Shown one piece after another: positions 37,000 to 46,055 of a DNA stretch of 64,000 nt (position 1 is the first letter of the stretch; every line of letters starts with the position of its first letter). The stretch is from Xanthobacter oligotrophicus (lineage in GTDB: Bacteria; Pseudomonadota; Alphaproteobacteria; Rhizobiales; Xanthobacteraceae). The stretch is from contig NZ_VTTL01000010.1 of the NCBI RefSeq assembly GCF_008364685.1, positions 1 through 64,000 on the forward strand. The letters run 5' to 3'. The notes under the pieces are model-generated. The model was given only the letters and a program-made list of their open reading frames with translations, was not told the origin of the DNA and did not search any database. Position numbers and translations under genes: made by a program.

Positions 37000-38778
37000 A
37001 TGAGTTCCGTCTTCGTTTCCAATCTTGTCCTTCTTGTGGTTGCCGCCCTGGTGGTGGTCGGCACCCTGTCGAGCCTGCTTGCGGCGCGGTTCGGTGCGCC
37101 CATCCTTCTGGTGTTCCTCGTCGTCGGCGTCGCGGCGGGGGCGGGCGGCCCCGGTGGCATCCATTTCAACGACTATTGGGCCACCTACATGGTGGGCTCC
37201 GCGGCGCTGGCGGTGATCCTGTTCGACGGCGGCCTGCGCATGCGGCTTGCCAGCATGCGCGGCGCCATCATTCCTGCCGTCGGCCTGTCCACCATCGGCG
37301 TGGTGATGACGGGGGCGCTGGTGGCGCTGGTGGCGGGGCCGCTGCTCGGCCTCGGCCCGCTGGAGAGCCTGCTGGTGGGCGCCATCGTCGCCTCCACCGA
37401 CGCTGCGGCGGTGCTGTTCCTGGTGCGGGCGCAGGGCCTTCATCTCGGCCGGCGGGTGGGCTCGGTGATCGAGATCGAATCGGCCACCAACGATCCGGCG
37501 GCGGTGTTCCTTACCGTGCTACTGGTGGAATTGCTCACCACCAACATGGGCAATCCCGGCCTCGCCATGGTGTTCGGCGTGCTGCGGGAAATGGCGGTGG
37601 GCGCGGTGCTGGGGGTGGCCGGCGGCTATGCCATCGTGGCGCTGCTCAACCGGGTGGACCTGCCCGGCGGGCTGCATCCGGTGATGGTGATGGGCATCGC
37701 GGTACTGCTGTTCGCGGTCACCTCGCTGCTGCACGGCTCGGGCTTCCTTGCGGTCTATCTCGCCGGCCTGGTGGTGGGAAACCGGCCGGTGCGGGCCATC
37801 GCCTCCATCACCTCGTTCCTCGATACCGTGACCTGGCTGTGCCAGATCGTCATGTTCGTGATGCTGGGCCTCCTGGTCTCGCCCGAGAAAATCCTGCACT
37901 ACGCGCTGCCCGCGCTGGGGGTCGCCGCCTTCCTCATCCTGGTGGGGCGGCCGGCGGCGGTGTTTTTGTGCCTCGCGCCGTTCCGCTTCTCGCTCAAGGA
38001 GAAGCTGTTCATCTCCTGGGCCGGGTTGCGCGGCGCGGTGTCCATCTTCCTCGCCACCATCCCCATGCTGGCGCATTTGCCGCAGGCGGAGGTCTATTTC
38101 AACGTGGCCTTCGCGGTGGTGCTGGTCTCGCTCATCCTCCACGGCTGGACCATGGCGACGGTGGCGCGGCGGCTCGACGTGACCTTGTCCGATCCCGCGC
38201 CTGCCATCCGCCGCTTCGAGATCGACCTGCCGGGGCAGACCGACATGGAGTTGGTCGCCTATCCGGTGGTGGCCGGCACGCCCGCCACCGGGCAGGCCGC
38301 GCTGCCCACCTGGGCCCGGCTGATGATGGTGGTGCGCGCCGGCCAGACCCTGACCCCGGAGGCTGCCGGCGAGCTGAAGGTCGGCGACTATGGCTACGTG
38401 CTGGCGCCGCCCAAGCGGGTGCACCAGCTCGACCGCCTGTTCCGTCCGCAGGAGGCGACGCCCATGGACGACGGCGCCGCCTTCCCCTTCGTGGGCGAGG
38501 TGCGGCTCGGCGACCTCATGAGCTTCTACGGCCTGGTGGTGCCGGACTCCGAACTCGGCCTCACCATCGCCGAGGCCTTCGCCGACCGCTCGGACGACCA
38601 TCCCGCGCGGGGCATGCGCATCAAGTACGGGCACGCGGTGATCGAGGTGCGCGAGGTGGTGGACGGCCGCGTCACCTGGGCCGTGCTGCGGCTGGAGGCG
38701 GGCCGGCTCAAGCGCTCCATCGCGAAGGTGCGGCGGCTGTTCGGCCTCCAGCCCGAGGGGGAGGACGACGAGGAGTGA
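37000..38778 (+). CDS. K+/H+ (or Na+/H+) antiporter of CPA1 type (NhaP2/CvrA-like)
   Basis: A 592-residue protein with 12-13 membrane helices: LVLLVVAALVVVGTLSSLLAARFG, LLVGAIVASTDAAAVLFLVR, and the family signature IEIESATNDPAAVFLTVLLVE with the ion-binding Asn-Asp pair. A later LFISWAGLRGAVSIFLA contains the conserved Arg-Gly. The C-terminal cytoplasmic domain has TrkA-C-like features (VGDYGYVLAPPKRVHQLDRLF) as in CvrA/NhaP2, which exports K+ in exchange for H+. ATG 37000 is preferred over an upstream TTG. Second antiporter in this window besides the Kef-type one. Confidence 0.87.
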   Translation: MSSVFVSNLVLLVVAALVVVGTLSSLLAARFGAPILLVFLVVGVAAGAGGPGGIHFNDYWATYMVGSAALAVILFDGGLRMRLASMRGAIIPAVGLSTIGVVMTGALVALVAGPLLGLGPLESLLVGAIVASTDAAAVLFLVRAQGLHLGRRVGSVIEIESATNDPAAVFLTVLLVELLTTNMGNPGLAMVFGVLREMAVGAVLGVAGGYAIVALLNRVDLPGGLHPVMVMGIAVLLFAVTSLLHGSGFLAVYLAGLVVGNRPVRAIASITSFLDTVTWLCQIVMFVMLGLLVSPEKILHYALPALGVAAFLILVGRPAAVFLCLAPFRFSLKEKLFISWAGLRGAVSIFLATIPMLAHLPQAEVYFNVAFAVVLVSLILHGWTMATVARRLDVTLSDPAPAIRRFEIDLPGQTDMELVAYPVVAGTPATGQAALPTWARLMMVVRAGQTLTPEAAGELKVGDYGYVLAPPKRVHQLDRLFRPQEATPMDDGAAFPFVGEVRLGDLMSFYGLVVPDSELGLTIAEAFADRSDDHPARGMRIKYGHAVIEVREVVDGRVTWAVLRLEAGRLKRSIAKVRRLFGLQPEGEDDEE

Positions 38779-38859
38779 AGCGCCGTCATGTTTGCGCCGC
38801 GAGGACGGTTCAAAACCCGCGGCAAGATCCATCAGGCAAGATCCATCGAGGAGGCGGGG

Positions 38860-39183
38860 ATGAGGCTGTTCATGCGCCGTCGCGGGGAGGCGGGGCCCGC
38901 GCGCGATGCCGCCCGCGCTTTGGCGGACCTCGTGCGCGATACCCTGAAGCTCGATGCCGACGCGACGGTGTCCGTCTCCGAGATCTCCTGCGGCGATCCC
39001 GCCTGCGGCGGCTCCGAGACGGTGGTGCTGGTGATGCGGCCCGGCACGCGCACCCAGGCCGCAAAAGTGCTCATGCCCATGGGGCAGGTGACGCCCGAAG
39101 CGCTGGTGGCCGCCCTGAAGCCGCTGATGGCCGGGGAGGCCGCGGTCTCCACCGGACTTTCGCCCCACGGCGAGAAGGTCTAA
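38860..39183 (+). CDS. Small conserved protein with CGDPACGGSE motif
   Basis: A 107-residue protein with a basic N-terminus (MRLFMRRRGEAGPARD) and a central VSVSEISCGDPACGGSETVVLVM, where two Cys four residues apart could bind metal. The rest is a helical/beta domain. GAGGCGGGG precedes the ATG at 38860. A tandem 14-base repeat (GGCAAGATCCATCA, 38821-38847) lies just before it. Proteins with a similar Cys-x4-Cys stretch occur in other alphaproteobacteria but I know no function. Confidence 0.6.
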   Translation: MRLFMRRRGEAGPARDAARALADLVRDTLKLDADATVSVSEISCGDPACGGSETVVLVMRPGTRTQAAKVLMPMGQVTPEALVAALKPLMAGEAAVSTGLSPHGEKV

Positions 39184-39219
39184 ACGGCCGGAGCCTTTTC
39201 CCTTTGCCGTGACCGTTCC

Positions 39220-40413
39220 ATGTCCCTTCCTTCCGCCTCCTCCCGCCCCGCGCGGTCGCTCAATCCCCTCTATGCGGAGCTGCCCACCACCATCTTCGAG
39301 GTGATGTCGCAGCTGGCCCGCACCCATGAGGCGGTCAATCTCGGCCAGGGCTTCCCGGACGATCCCGGCCCGGAGGACGTGCGGCGCAAGGCGGCCGACG
39401 CGGTGGTGAACGGCTGGAACCAGTATCCGCCCATGATGGGCCTGCCCGAGCTGCGCGCCGCCGCCGCCACTCATTATCGCCACTGGCAGGGGCTGGAGCT
39501 TGATCCCGACGCCGAGGTGATGGTGACCTCCGGTGCCACCGAGGCGCTGGCCGGCGCGCTCCTCGCTCTCATCGAACCCGGCGACGAGGTGGTGCTGTTC
39601 CAGCCGCTGTATGATGCCTACCTGCCGCTGGTGAAGCGGGCCGGCGGCATCCCCAGGCTGGTGCGGCTCGAGCCTCCGTCGTGGGGCATCACGCGGGAGA
39701 AGCTGGCGGCCGCCTTCTCCGAGCGCACCAAGCTGATGCTGTTCAACAATCCGCAGAACCCCACCGGCGTCGTCTACAGCCGAGAGGATCTCGCCTTGCT
39801 CGCCGAGTTCTGCGTGGCGTTCGACGCCTATGCGGTGTGTGACGAGGTGTGGGAGCACGTGATCTTCGACGGCGTCGCCTTCACCTCGCTCATGGCCCTG
39901 CCCGGCATGCGCGAGCGGACGGTGAAGATCTCCTCCGCCGGCAAGATCTTCGGCATGACCGGGTGGAAGGTGGGCCTCGTCTTTGCCGCCCCGCCCCTGA
40001 TGAAGGTTTTGTCCAAGGCGCACCAGTTCCTCACCTTCACCACGCCGCCCAATTTGCAGGTGGCGGTGGCCTATGGCCTCGGCAAGGCGGACGATTATTT
40101 CACCGGCATGCGGGCCGACCTCCAGCGCTCCCGCGACCGGCTGGCGCAGGGGCTCGCCGGCCTCGGCTTCTGCGTGCTGCCCTCGGCGGGCACCTATTTC
40201 CTCTCCATTGACCTTGCCGCCCACACCAACGCGGCGGACGACGAGGCTTTCTGCCTCGATCTGGTGCGCACCCATGGGGTCGCGACCATCCCGGTCTCGG
40301 CCTTCTATGCGCAGGACGCGGTGAGGAGCGTGGTTCGCTTCTGCTTCGCCAAGCGCGACGAGACCATCGACCGCGCGCTGGAGCGGCTGGCCAAGGTGCC
40401 GCTGCTGCGCTGA
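39220..40413 (+). CDS. Class I/II aminotransferase (methionine/kynurenine-transaminase-like)
   Basis: A 397-residue PLP enzyme of fold type I. Signatures: VNLGQGFPDDPGPEDVR, NQYPPMMGLPELR, MVTSGATEALAGALLAL (PLP phosphate region), NNPQNPTGVVYSREDL, VCDEVWEHVIFDG (Asp that holds the PLP nitrogen), and SSAGKIFGMTGWKVGLV with the Schiff-base Lys. The nearest named relatives are YbdL-type methionine aminotransferases and kynurenine/glutamine transaminases; the substrate is not fixed by the sequence. It is 36 bases after the small Cys-motif gene, possibly co-transcribed. Confidence 0.88.
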   Translation: MSLPSASSRPARSLNPLYAELPTTIFEVMSQLARTHEAVNLGQGFPDDPGPEDVRRKAADAVVNGWNQYPPMMGLPELRAAAATHYRHWQGLELDPDAEVMVTSGATEALAGALLALIEPGDEVVLFQPLYDAYLPLVKRAGGIPRLVRLEPPSWGITREKLAAAFSERTKLMLFNNPQNPTGVVYSREDLALLAEFCVAFDAYAVCDEVWEHVIFDGVAFTSLMALPGMRERTVKISSAGKIFGMTGWKVGLVFAAPPLMKVLSKAHQFLTFTTPPNLQVAVAYGLGKADDYFTGMRADLQRSRDRLAQGLAGLGFCVLPSAGTYFLSIDLAAHTNAADDEAFCLDLVRTHGVATIPVSAFYAQDAVRSVVRFCFAKRDETIDRALERLAKVPLLR

Positions 40414-40669
40414 AGCCGGGGCTTGCATCACGACTGCGTCATGGGGCCATGCCATGCGGAGTGCGGACCTGACCAATCCTTAATTGGACCAAACGATCGA
40501 TTTAGTGTTGCATCGCGGCGAGAGAGGCCGGGGTCAGGCACCCAGTCCGTTCGGATTGTGTCCCAATCGGAGTGGAAAGACGGTTTCGGGAAGGCGGGGG
40601 CGGGCGCGCCGATCGGGTCGAGCGACCCTGATGGCCTCCGGCTTCGGCGTTGGGTCGATCGAGGTTTGC

Positions 40670-41821
40670 ATGTCCGCCGAAACGGGATCGCGTAAACGAC
40701 GGATTCTAGTGGCTGTCCTGTGTCTTGCCGCGCTCGGCGCGGGCGCCTGGGCGTGGGAGAGGAAGCCGTGGGCCAGCGCCGCGGCGCCAAAGCCGCAGGG
40801 CGCGCCGAGCCGCATCGTCGCCGTGCTCGCCGCCAAGGCCGAGCGCACGGAACTTCCGGTGCGGGTGGAGGCGCTGGGCACAGTGGAATCCATGGTCACC
40901 GTGCCCATCCGCTCGCGGGTGGCGGCGGCGGTGGAAAAGGTCGGCTTTGCCGACGGCGCCTTCGTGAAGGAGGGGGACCTTCTCTTCGCCCTCGATTCCC
41001 GCGTCATCGACGCCGAGATCCGCCAGTCCGAGGCGACGCTGGCCCGCGACAAGGTGCAACTGGAGAAGACCCGGCGCGACGTGGAGCGCTATACCGGCCT
41101 TGCCGCGCGCAACGCGGTCTCGCAGGTGCAGGTGGACGACGCCAAGACCACCGCCGACGTGCAGAAGGCCACCGTGGCGCAGGACGAGGCCAACCTGCAG
41201 TCCCTCAAGGTCCAGCGCGGCTATTACGACATCCGCTCCCCCGCTTCCGGGCGCATCGGCGTCTCGTCGGCCCGGCCCGGCGCGGTGATCCGCGTGGACG
41301 ATACCCTGGCCACCGTGCGCCAGCTGAAGCCCATCTATGTCGCCTTCGGCCTTCCTGAACGCTACATCGCCGACCTGCGCGCAGCGCAGGACGCCAAGGT
41401 CTCCATCACGCTCCAGGGTTCGGGGGAGACCATTTCCGACGGCAAGGTGGCGGTGATCGACAATACGGTGGACCCGCAGACCGGGACCCTCACCGCCCGC
41501 GCCATCTTCGCCAATGCGGACGAGCGGCTGTGGCCGGGAACGCTCGGCGCCGTCACCGTGACGCTCCGGGTGGAGAGCGACATCGTCGCCGTGCCCAGCG
41601 AGGCGGTGCAGAACGGGCAGGACGGCACCTTCGTCTTCGTGGTGGAGGACGGCATCGCCAAGGTGCGGCCGGTCACCACCACGCGCACGGTGGAGGGACG
41701 CTCCGTCATCACCAAGGGGCTCTCCGGCGGCGAGACGGTGGTCACCGACGGCCAGCTCTCCCTGCGCAACGGCAGCCGCGTGAATGTGCGCGCTCCCGCG
41801 CAGCCCGCGGCCGGGAGCTGA
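40670..41821 (+). CDS. RND efflux periplasmic adaptor (membrane fusion protein)
   Basis: A 383-residue HlyD/AcrA-type adaptor. It has a single N-terminal membrane anchor (ILVAVLCLAALGAGAWAW), lipoyl halves (VESMVTVPIRSRVAAAVEKVGFADGAFVKEGDLLFALD and YYDIRSPASGRIGVSSARPGAVI) around an alpha-hairpin coiled coil, and a beta-barrel/membrane-proximal end (GLPERYIADLRAAQDAKVSITL). GAGG precedes the ATG at 40670. It lies 6 bases upstream of the pump gene, forming an operon. No outer-membrane channel gene is adjacent. Confidence 0.92.
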   Translation: MSAETGSRKRRILVAVLCLAALGAGAWAWERKPWASAAAPKPQGAPSRIVAVLAAKAERTELPVRVEALGTVESMVTVPIRSRVAAAVEKVGFADGAFVKEGDLLFALDSRVIDAEIRQSEATLARDKVQLEKTRRDVERYTGLAARNAVSQVQVDDAKTTADVQKATVAQDEANLQSLKVQRGYYDIRSPASGRIGVSSARPGAVIRVDDTLATVRQLKPIYVAFGLPERYIADLRAAQDAKVSITLQGSGETISDGKVAVIDNTVDPQTGTLTARAIFANADERLWPGTLGAVTVTLRVESDIVAVPSEAVQNGQDGTFVFVVEDGIAKVRPVTTTRTVEGRSVITKGLSGGETVVTDGQLSLRNGSRVNVRAPAQPAAGS

Positions 41822-41827
41822 TCCGCC

Positions 41828-44800
41828 ATGTTCGCCGAGCTGTGCATCCGCCGCCCTGTCATGACGACGCTGATGATGCTGTCGCTGATCGTGGCGGGCC
41901 TGTTCGCCTATCGCCAGTTGCCGGTAGCTGCGCTGCCGCGGGTGGATTTTCCCACCATCACCATCACCGCGACCCTGCCCGGCGCCAGCCCCGAGACCAT
42001 GGCGACGGCGGTGGCGACGCCCATCGAGCGCCAATTGGCCACCATCGCCGGCATCTCCTCGCTCACCTCGTCAAGTACGCAGGGCTCAAGTTCCATCACC
42101 GTGCAGTTCGACCTGAACCGCAACATCGACGCCGCCGCCCTCGACGTGCAGTCGGCCCTCTCGGTAGCGCAGCGCCAATTGCCGCAAGAGATGACCACCC
42201 CGCCAAGCTTCCGCAAGGTCAATCCGGCCGACGCGCCGGTGCTGCTGCTGGTGATCTCGTCCGATACCCTGCCGCTGTCGGCGGTGAATGAATATGCCGA
42301 CACCCTCATCGGCCAGCAGATCTCCCAGCTGCCCGGCGTGGCGCAGGTGCAGATCTACGGTACCCAGAAATACGCGGTGCGCATCCGCGTCGATCCCGCC
42401 GCCGCTGGCGCGCGCAACATCTCGGCGGACGACATCCAGGGCGCGGTTTCGGCCGCCGCCTCCAACACGCCGCTGGGCATCATCTCCGGCCCCAAGCAGT
42501 CGCAGACCATCGACATGGGCTCCACCAAGGCGGATGCGGCCCAGTTCCGGCGCATCGTGGTGGCCTGGCGCAACGGCGCGCCGGTGCGGCTGGAGGAGAT
42601 CGCCACCATTTCCGACGGTGTCGAGAACGAGCGGGTGGCGAGCTGGTTCAACGACACCCGCGCCATCATCCTCGCCGTGGTGCGCCAGCCCGACGCGAAC
42701 ACCGTGAGCGTGGTGGACGAGGTGCGCGCGCGCCTGCCGTCGTTCCGCGCCCAGCTGCCGGCCTCGGTGAATATCGACACCTTCATGGACCGCTCGGTCT
42801 CCATCCGCGATGCGGTGGCCGACGTGCAGAAGACCCTGTTCGAGGCCATCGTCCTGGTGGTGCTGGTGATCTTCCTGTTCCTGCGCAACGTGCGCGCCAC
42901 CATCATCCCCTCGCTGGCGCTGCCCATCTCCATCGTCTCCACCTTCGCGGTGATGTGGGTGCTGGGCTTCTCCATCAACAACATGACGCTGCTGGCGCTC
43001 ACGCTCTGCGTGGGCTTCGTGGTGGATGATGCCATCGTGGTGCTGGAGAACATCTACCGCCATGTGGAGAATGGCGAGAAGCCGTTCCGCGCCGCCATCC
43101 GCGGCTCGCGGGAAATCGGCTTCACCATCATCTCCATGACCCTGTCGCTGGTGGCGGTGTTCATCCCGGTGCTGTTCATGGGCGGGGTGGTGGGCCGGGT
43201 GTTCCGGGAGTTCGCGGTCACCATCTCCGTCGCCATCCTGGTCTCCGGCTTCGTCTCGCTGACGCTGACACCCATGCTGTGCGCCCGCGTGATGAAGGCG
43301 CCGAACCATTCTAGGAAGCCGTCGCTCTTCTTCCGTGTCACCGAGCGCATGTTCGACGCCTGGCTCGGCGCCTACCGGGTGAGCCTCGATTTCGTGCTGC
43401 GGCACCGCCCGTTCATGCTGGTGGTGACGCTCGCCACCGTGGTGCTCTCGGTCTACCTCTACATCATCATCCCCAAGGGCTTCTTCCCGCAGGAGGACAA
43501 CGGCTTCATCACCGGCACGGTGGAGGCCGCCACCGACTCATCCTTCGACGCCATGGTGGTGCGGCAGAAGGAGGTGGCCGCCGCCGTGCGCGCCGACCCG
43601 GACGTGGACTATGTGGTGGTCACCGCCGGCGCCACCGGGGCAAGCCGCACCACCAATACCGGCCGCCTGTTCATCGCCCTGAAGTCGCGCGACACCCGCC
43701 TCGTCTCCGCCGACGGGGTGATCCAGAACCTGCGGCGACGGGTGGCCCAGGTGCCGGGCGTGAACGTGTTCTTCCAGCCGGTGCAGAACATCTCGGTGGG
43801 CGGCGTCGTCTCCAAGAGCCAGTTCCAGTACACGCTGCAGAGCGCGGACACCCAGACCCTCTTCACCGTCGCCAAGGACATGGAGCAGCGCCTCGCCGCC
43901 CTGCCGGGCCTGCGCGACGTGACCTCCGATCTTCAGATCACCAATCCTCAGCTCACCATCGTCCTCGACAAGGACCGGGCGGCGGCCCTCGGCATTACCG
44001 AGCAGCAATTGCGCGACGCGCTCTATACCCAGTTCGGCACCCGCCAGATCGCGACGCTCTACACCCCCACCAACCAGTTCGCCATCATCGCCGAGGTGCA
44101 GCCGCGCTTCCAGCGCGAGCCCGGCGACATCGGCCGGGTCTATCTGCGCACCTCATCGGGCGCCGTGGTGCCGCTGGAGACGGTGGCGAACATCACCCGC
44201 ACGGTGGGGCCGCTTTCCATCCAGCACCAGCAGCAGCAGCCGGCGGTGACCATCTCGTTCAACCTCGCCCCCGGCACGGCGCTGGGCCAGGCGGTGGAGC
44301 AGATCGACGCCGCGGCGGTCGAGGCCGCCATGCCGGCCAGCATCACCACCGGCTTTGCCGGCAACGCCCAGGTGTTCCAGGATTCGCTCTCCAACCAGCC
44401 GCTGCTCATCCTCGCGGCGGTGGTGGTGATCTATATCGTGCTGGGTGTGCTCTATGAGAGCTTCATCCACCCCATCACCATCCTGTCGGGTCTGCCCTCG
44501 GCGGGCATCGGGGCGCTCATCACCCTGATGGTGGCCGGCATGGAATTGTCGGTGATCGCCATCATCGGCATCATCATGCTGGTGGGCATCGTGAAGAAGA
44601 ACGCCATCATGATGATCGACGTGGCGCTGGAGCGCCGGCGCGCCGGGGCGCTGGCGCAGGATGCCATCCGCGAGGCGGCGCTGCTGCGCTTCCGCCCCAT
44701 CATGATGACCACGCTCGCCGCCATCTTCGGCGTGCTGCCCATCGCGCTCGGGGCTGGGGCGGGCTCGGAGCTGCGCCAGCCCTTGGGCGTGGCGGTAGTG

Positions 44801-44956
44801 GGCGGGCTGCTGCTGTCGCAGCTTTTGACGCTCTACATCACGCCGGTGATCTATCTCTATCTCGACCGGCTCGACGGGATCGTGCACCACGCCATCTCCG
44901 GCCGCCATGCCGAGCCGGTGGCCAAGCCGGTTCCGGACCGGATCGCGGCGGAGTAG
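41828..44956 (+). CDS. RND-family multidrug efflux transporter (MdtB/MdtC-like)
   Basis: A 1042-residue inner-membrane proton-driven pump. It starts MFAELCIRRPVMTTLMMLSL and has GFVVDDAIVVLENIYRH (helix 4 with the paired Asp that carry protons), VFIPVLFMGGVVGRVFREFAVT and the C-terminal repeat GIVKKNAIMMIDVALERRR. MdtBC-type members have this N-terminal RRPVMT signature. Substrates are unknown; it works with the adaptor just upstream and an unlinked TolC-type channel. Confidence 0.93.
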   Translation: MFAELCIRRPVMTTLMMLSLIVAGLFAYRQLPVAALPRVDFPTITITATLPGASPETMATAVATPIERQLATIAGISSLTSSSTQGSSSITVQFDLNRNIDAAALDVQSALSVAQRQLPQEMTTPPSFRKVNPADAPVLLLVISSDTLPLSAVNEYADTLIGQQISQLPGVAQVQIYGTQKYAVRIRVDPAAAGARNISADDIQGAVSAAASNTPLGIISGPKQSQTIDMGSTKADAAQFRRIVVAWRNGAPVRLEEIATISDGVENERVASWFNDTRAIILAVVRQPDANTVSVVDEVRARLPSFRAQLPASVNIDTFMDRSVSIRDAVADVQKTLFEAIVLVVLVIFLFLRNVRATIIPSLALPISIVSTFAVMWVLGFSINNMTLLALTLCVGFVVDDAIVVLENIYRHVENGEKPFRAAIRGSREIGFTIISMTLSLVAVFIPVLFMGGVVGRVFREFAVTISVAILVSGFVSLTLTPMLCARVMKAPNHSRKPSLFFRVTERMFDAWLGAYRVSLDFVLRHRPFMLVVTLATVVLSVYLYIIIPKGFFPQEDNGFITGTVEAATDSSFDAMVVRQKEVAAAVRADPDVDYVVVTAGATGASRTTNTGRLFIALKSRDTRLVSADGVIQNLRRRVAQVPGVNVFFQPVQNISVGGVVSKSQFQYTLQSADTQTLFTVAKDMEQRLAALPGLRDVTSDLQITNPQLTIVLDKDRAAALGITEQQLRDALYTQFGTRQIATLYTPTNQFAIIAEVQPRFQREPGDIGRVYLRTSSGAVVPLETVANITRTVGPLSIQHQQQQPAVTISFNLAPGTALGQAVEQIDAAAVEAAMPASITTGFAGNAQVFQDSLSNQPLLILAAVVVIYIVLGVLYESFIHPITILSGLPSAGIGALITLMVAGMELSVIAIIGIIMLVGIVKKNAIMMIDVALERRRAGALAQDAIREAALLRFRPIMMTTLAAIFGVLPIALGAGAGSELRQPLGVAVVGGLLLSQLLTLYITPVIYLYLDRLDGIVHHAISGRHAEPVAKPVPDRIAAE

Positions 44957-44979
44957 GGGGCGGGCGCTCCCGCTTCCCC

Positions 44980-45309
44980 TCAGGTCACCGAGCGGGCGGC
45001 GCGGCGTTCGCGCAGGGCGAACTGCAGGTTGCGGATATAGATGAAGGTGGACAGCGCCTGCCCGGCGATGAACACCGGATCGCGCCGGTAAAGCGCGTAG
45101 ACCAGCAGCAGCGTGCCGCCGCCGAGCGAAAAGGTCCAGAAGGCGAACGGGATCACCGAGCGCTGCGCCTTCTCGCTGGCGATCCACTGCACCACGAAGC
45201 GCATGGTGAACATGATCTGGGCCACGAGGCCCAGCACCACCCACCAGTCGAACTGGTCGATGAAGACGTCGTGCAGGTAATCGCCGATCTGGCTGAGGTA
45301 ATAGATCAT
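44980..45309 (-). CDS. Lipid A biosynthesis N-terminal (LABN) domain protein
   Basis: A 109-residue protein with three membrane helices: FDWWVVLGLVAQIMFTMRFVVQWIASEKAQ, SVIPFAFWTFSLGGGTLLLVYALYRRDPVFI and an end IYIRNLQF. This is the LABN/SemiSWEET-like domain found beside undecaprenyl- and lipid-A-modifying glycosyltransferases. Its ATG overlaps the stop of the GT2 gene by one base, so it is the last member of the envelope operon. Role by analogy: membrane handling of lipid-linked sugar. Confidence 0.82.
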   Translation of the reverse strand: MIYYLSQIGDYLHDVFIDQFDWWVVLGLVAQIMFTMRFVVQWIASEKAQRSVIPFAFWTFSLGGGTLLLVYALYRRDPVFIAGQALSTFIYIRNLQFALRERRAARSVT

Positions 45310-46055
45310 CAGCCGCGCTCCACCACATGCGGGACCCGCCGCCGCTGCACCAGCCACCACACCCCGCACAGATCCAGGATCCCGACGCCGAAGCGGTTCC
45401 AGAAGCCGTACTTGGACACGCCCGACCAGCGCTCGCGGTCCACCACCTTCACGGTGCGGGTCTCGTAGCCCTCGCGCCGCACCAGCGCTGCCATGAAGCG
45501 GTGCTGGCCGTCGAACACCGGCAGGCGCAGGTGCAGGTCGCGCCGCACCGCCTTCAGGCCGCATCCGGTATCGCGCGAACCGTCGTTCAGCAGGCCGGCG
45601 CGGATGCGGTTGGCGAGGCGCGACTGGTAGCGCTTGAAGCGGGTGTCCTTGCGGCCTTGCCGCTCGCCCTGCACCAGACCGACGCGCGGGCCGCCCTCGT
45701 CCATGGCGCGCACCATCTCGGGCAGGTAGGCCGGGTTGTTCTGCCCGTCGCCGTCGAGGAGCAGCAGGATGTCGCCCCGCGCCGCGTGGGCGCCGGTGTC
45801 CACGCCCGCGGTCTTGCCGCAGGATGTTTCGTGCACCAGCAGGCGCAGGTAGGGCCGCGTGGCCGCCGCCTTGCGCAAATTGGCGAGGGTGGTGTCGGTG
45901 GAGCCGTCGTCCACGAAGATCAGCTCGAACGGCTCGGCGGCGAGGGCGCGGTCGATCTCGTCGATCAGCGGCAGGACGTTGTCCGCCTCGTCTTTCACGG
46001 AAATGATCACCGACAGCCGGGGGGCTGCGGACGCATTGGCAATGGGGGAGGTCAC
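45309..46055 (-). CDS. Family 2 glycosyltransferase (dolichyl/undecaprenyl-phosphate sugar type)
   Basis: A 248-residue enzyme: LSVIISVKDEADNVLPLIDE, LIFVDDGSTDTT (GT-A DxD region), ARGDILLLLDGDGQNNP (second Asp pair), and DTGCGLKAVRRDL. The C-terminal helix (FGVGILDLCGVWWLVQRRR) suggests membrane association, as in ArnC/DPM1-type enzymes that load a sugar onto undecaprenyl phosphate. It overlaps the PAP2 gene by 4 bases and precedes the LABN gene. Confidence 0.88.
   Translation of the reverse strand: MTSPIANASAAPRLSVIISVKDEADNVLPLIDEIDRALAAEPFELIFVDDGSTDTTLANLRKAAATRPYLRLLVHETSCGKTAGVDTGAHAARGDILLLLDGDGQNNPAYLPEMVRAMDEGGPRVGLVQGERQGRKDTRFKRYQSRLANRIRAGLLNDGSRDTGCGLKAVRRDLHLRLPVFDGQHRFMAALVRREGYETRTVKVVDRERWSGVSKYGFWNRFGVGILDLCGVWWLVQRRRVPHVVERG

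Noticed and set aside
37519-40476. 985-codon minus-strand open frame across the antiporter and aminotransferase genes
   Set aside because: It has no family features, has His/Gly/Arg-rich composition and is antisense to two clear genes, so it is treated as a shadow frame.
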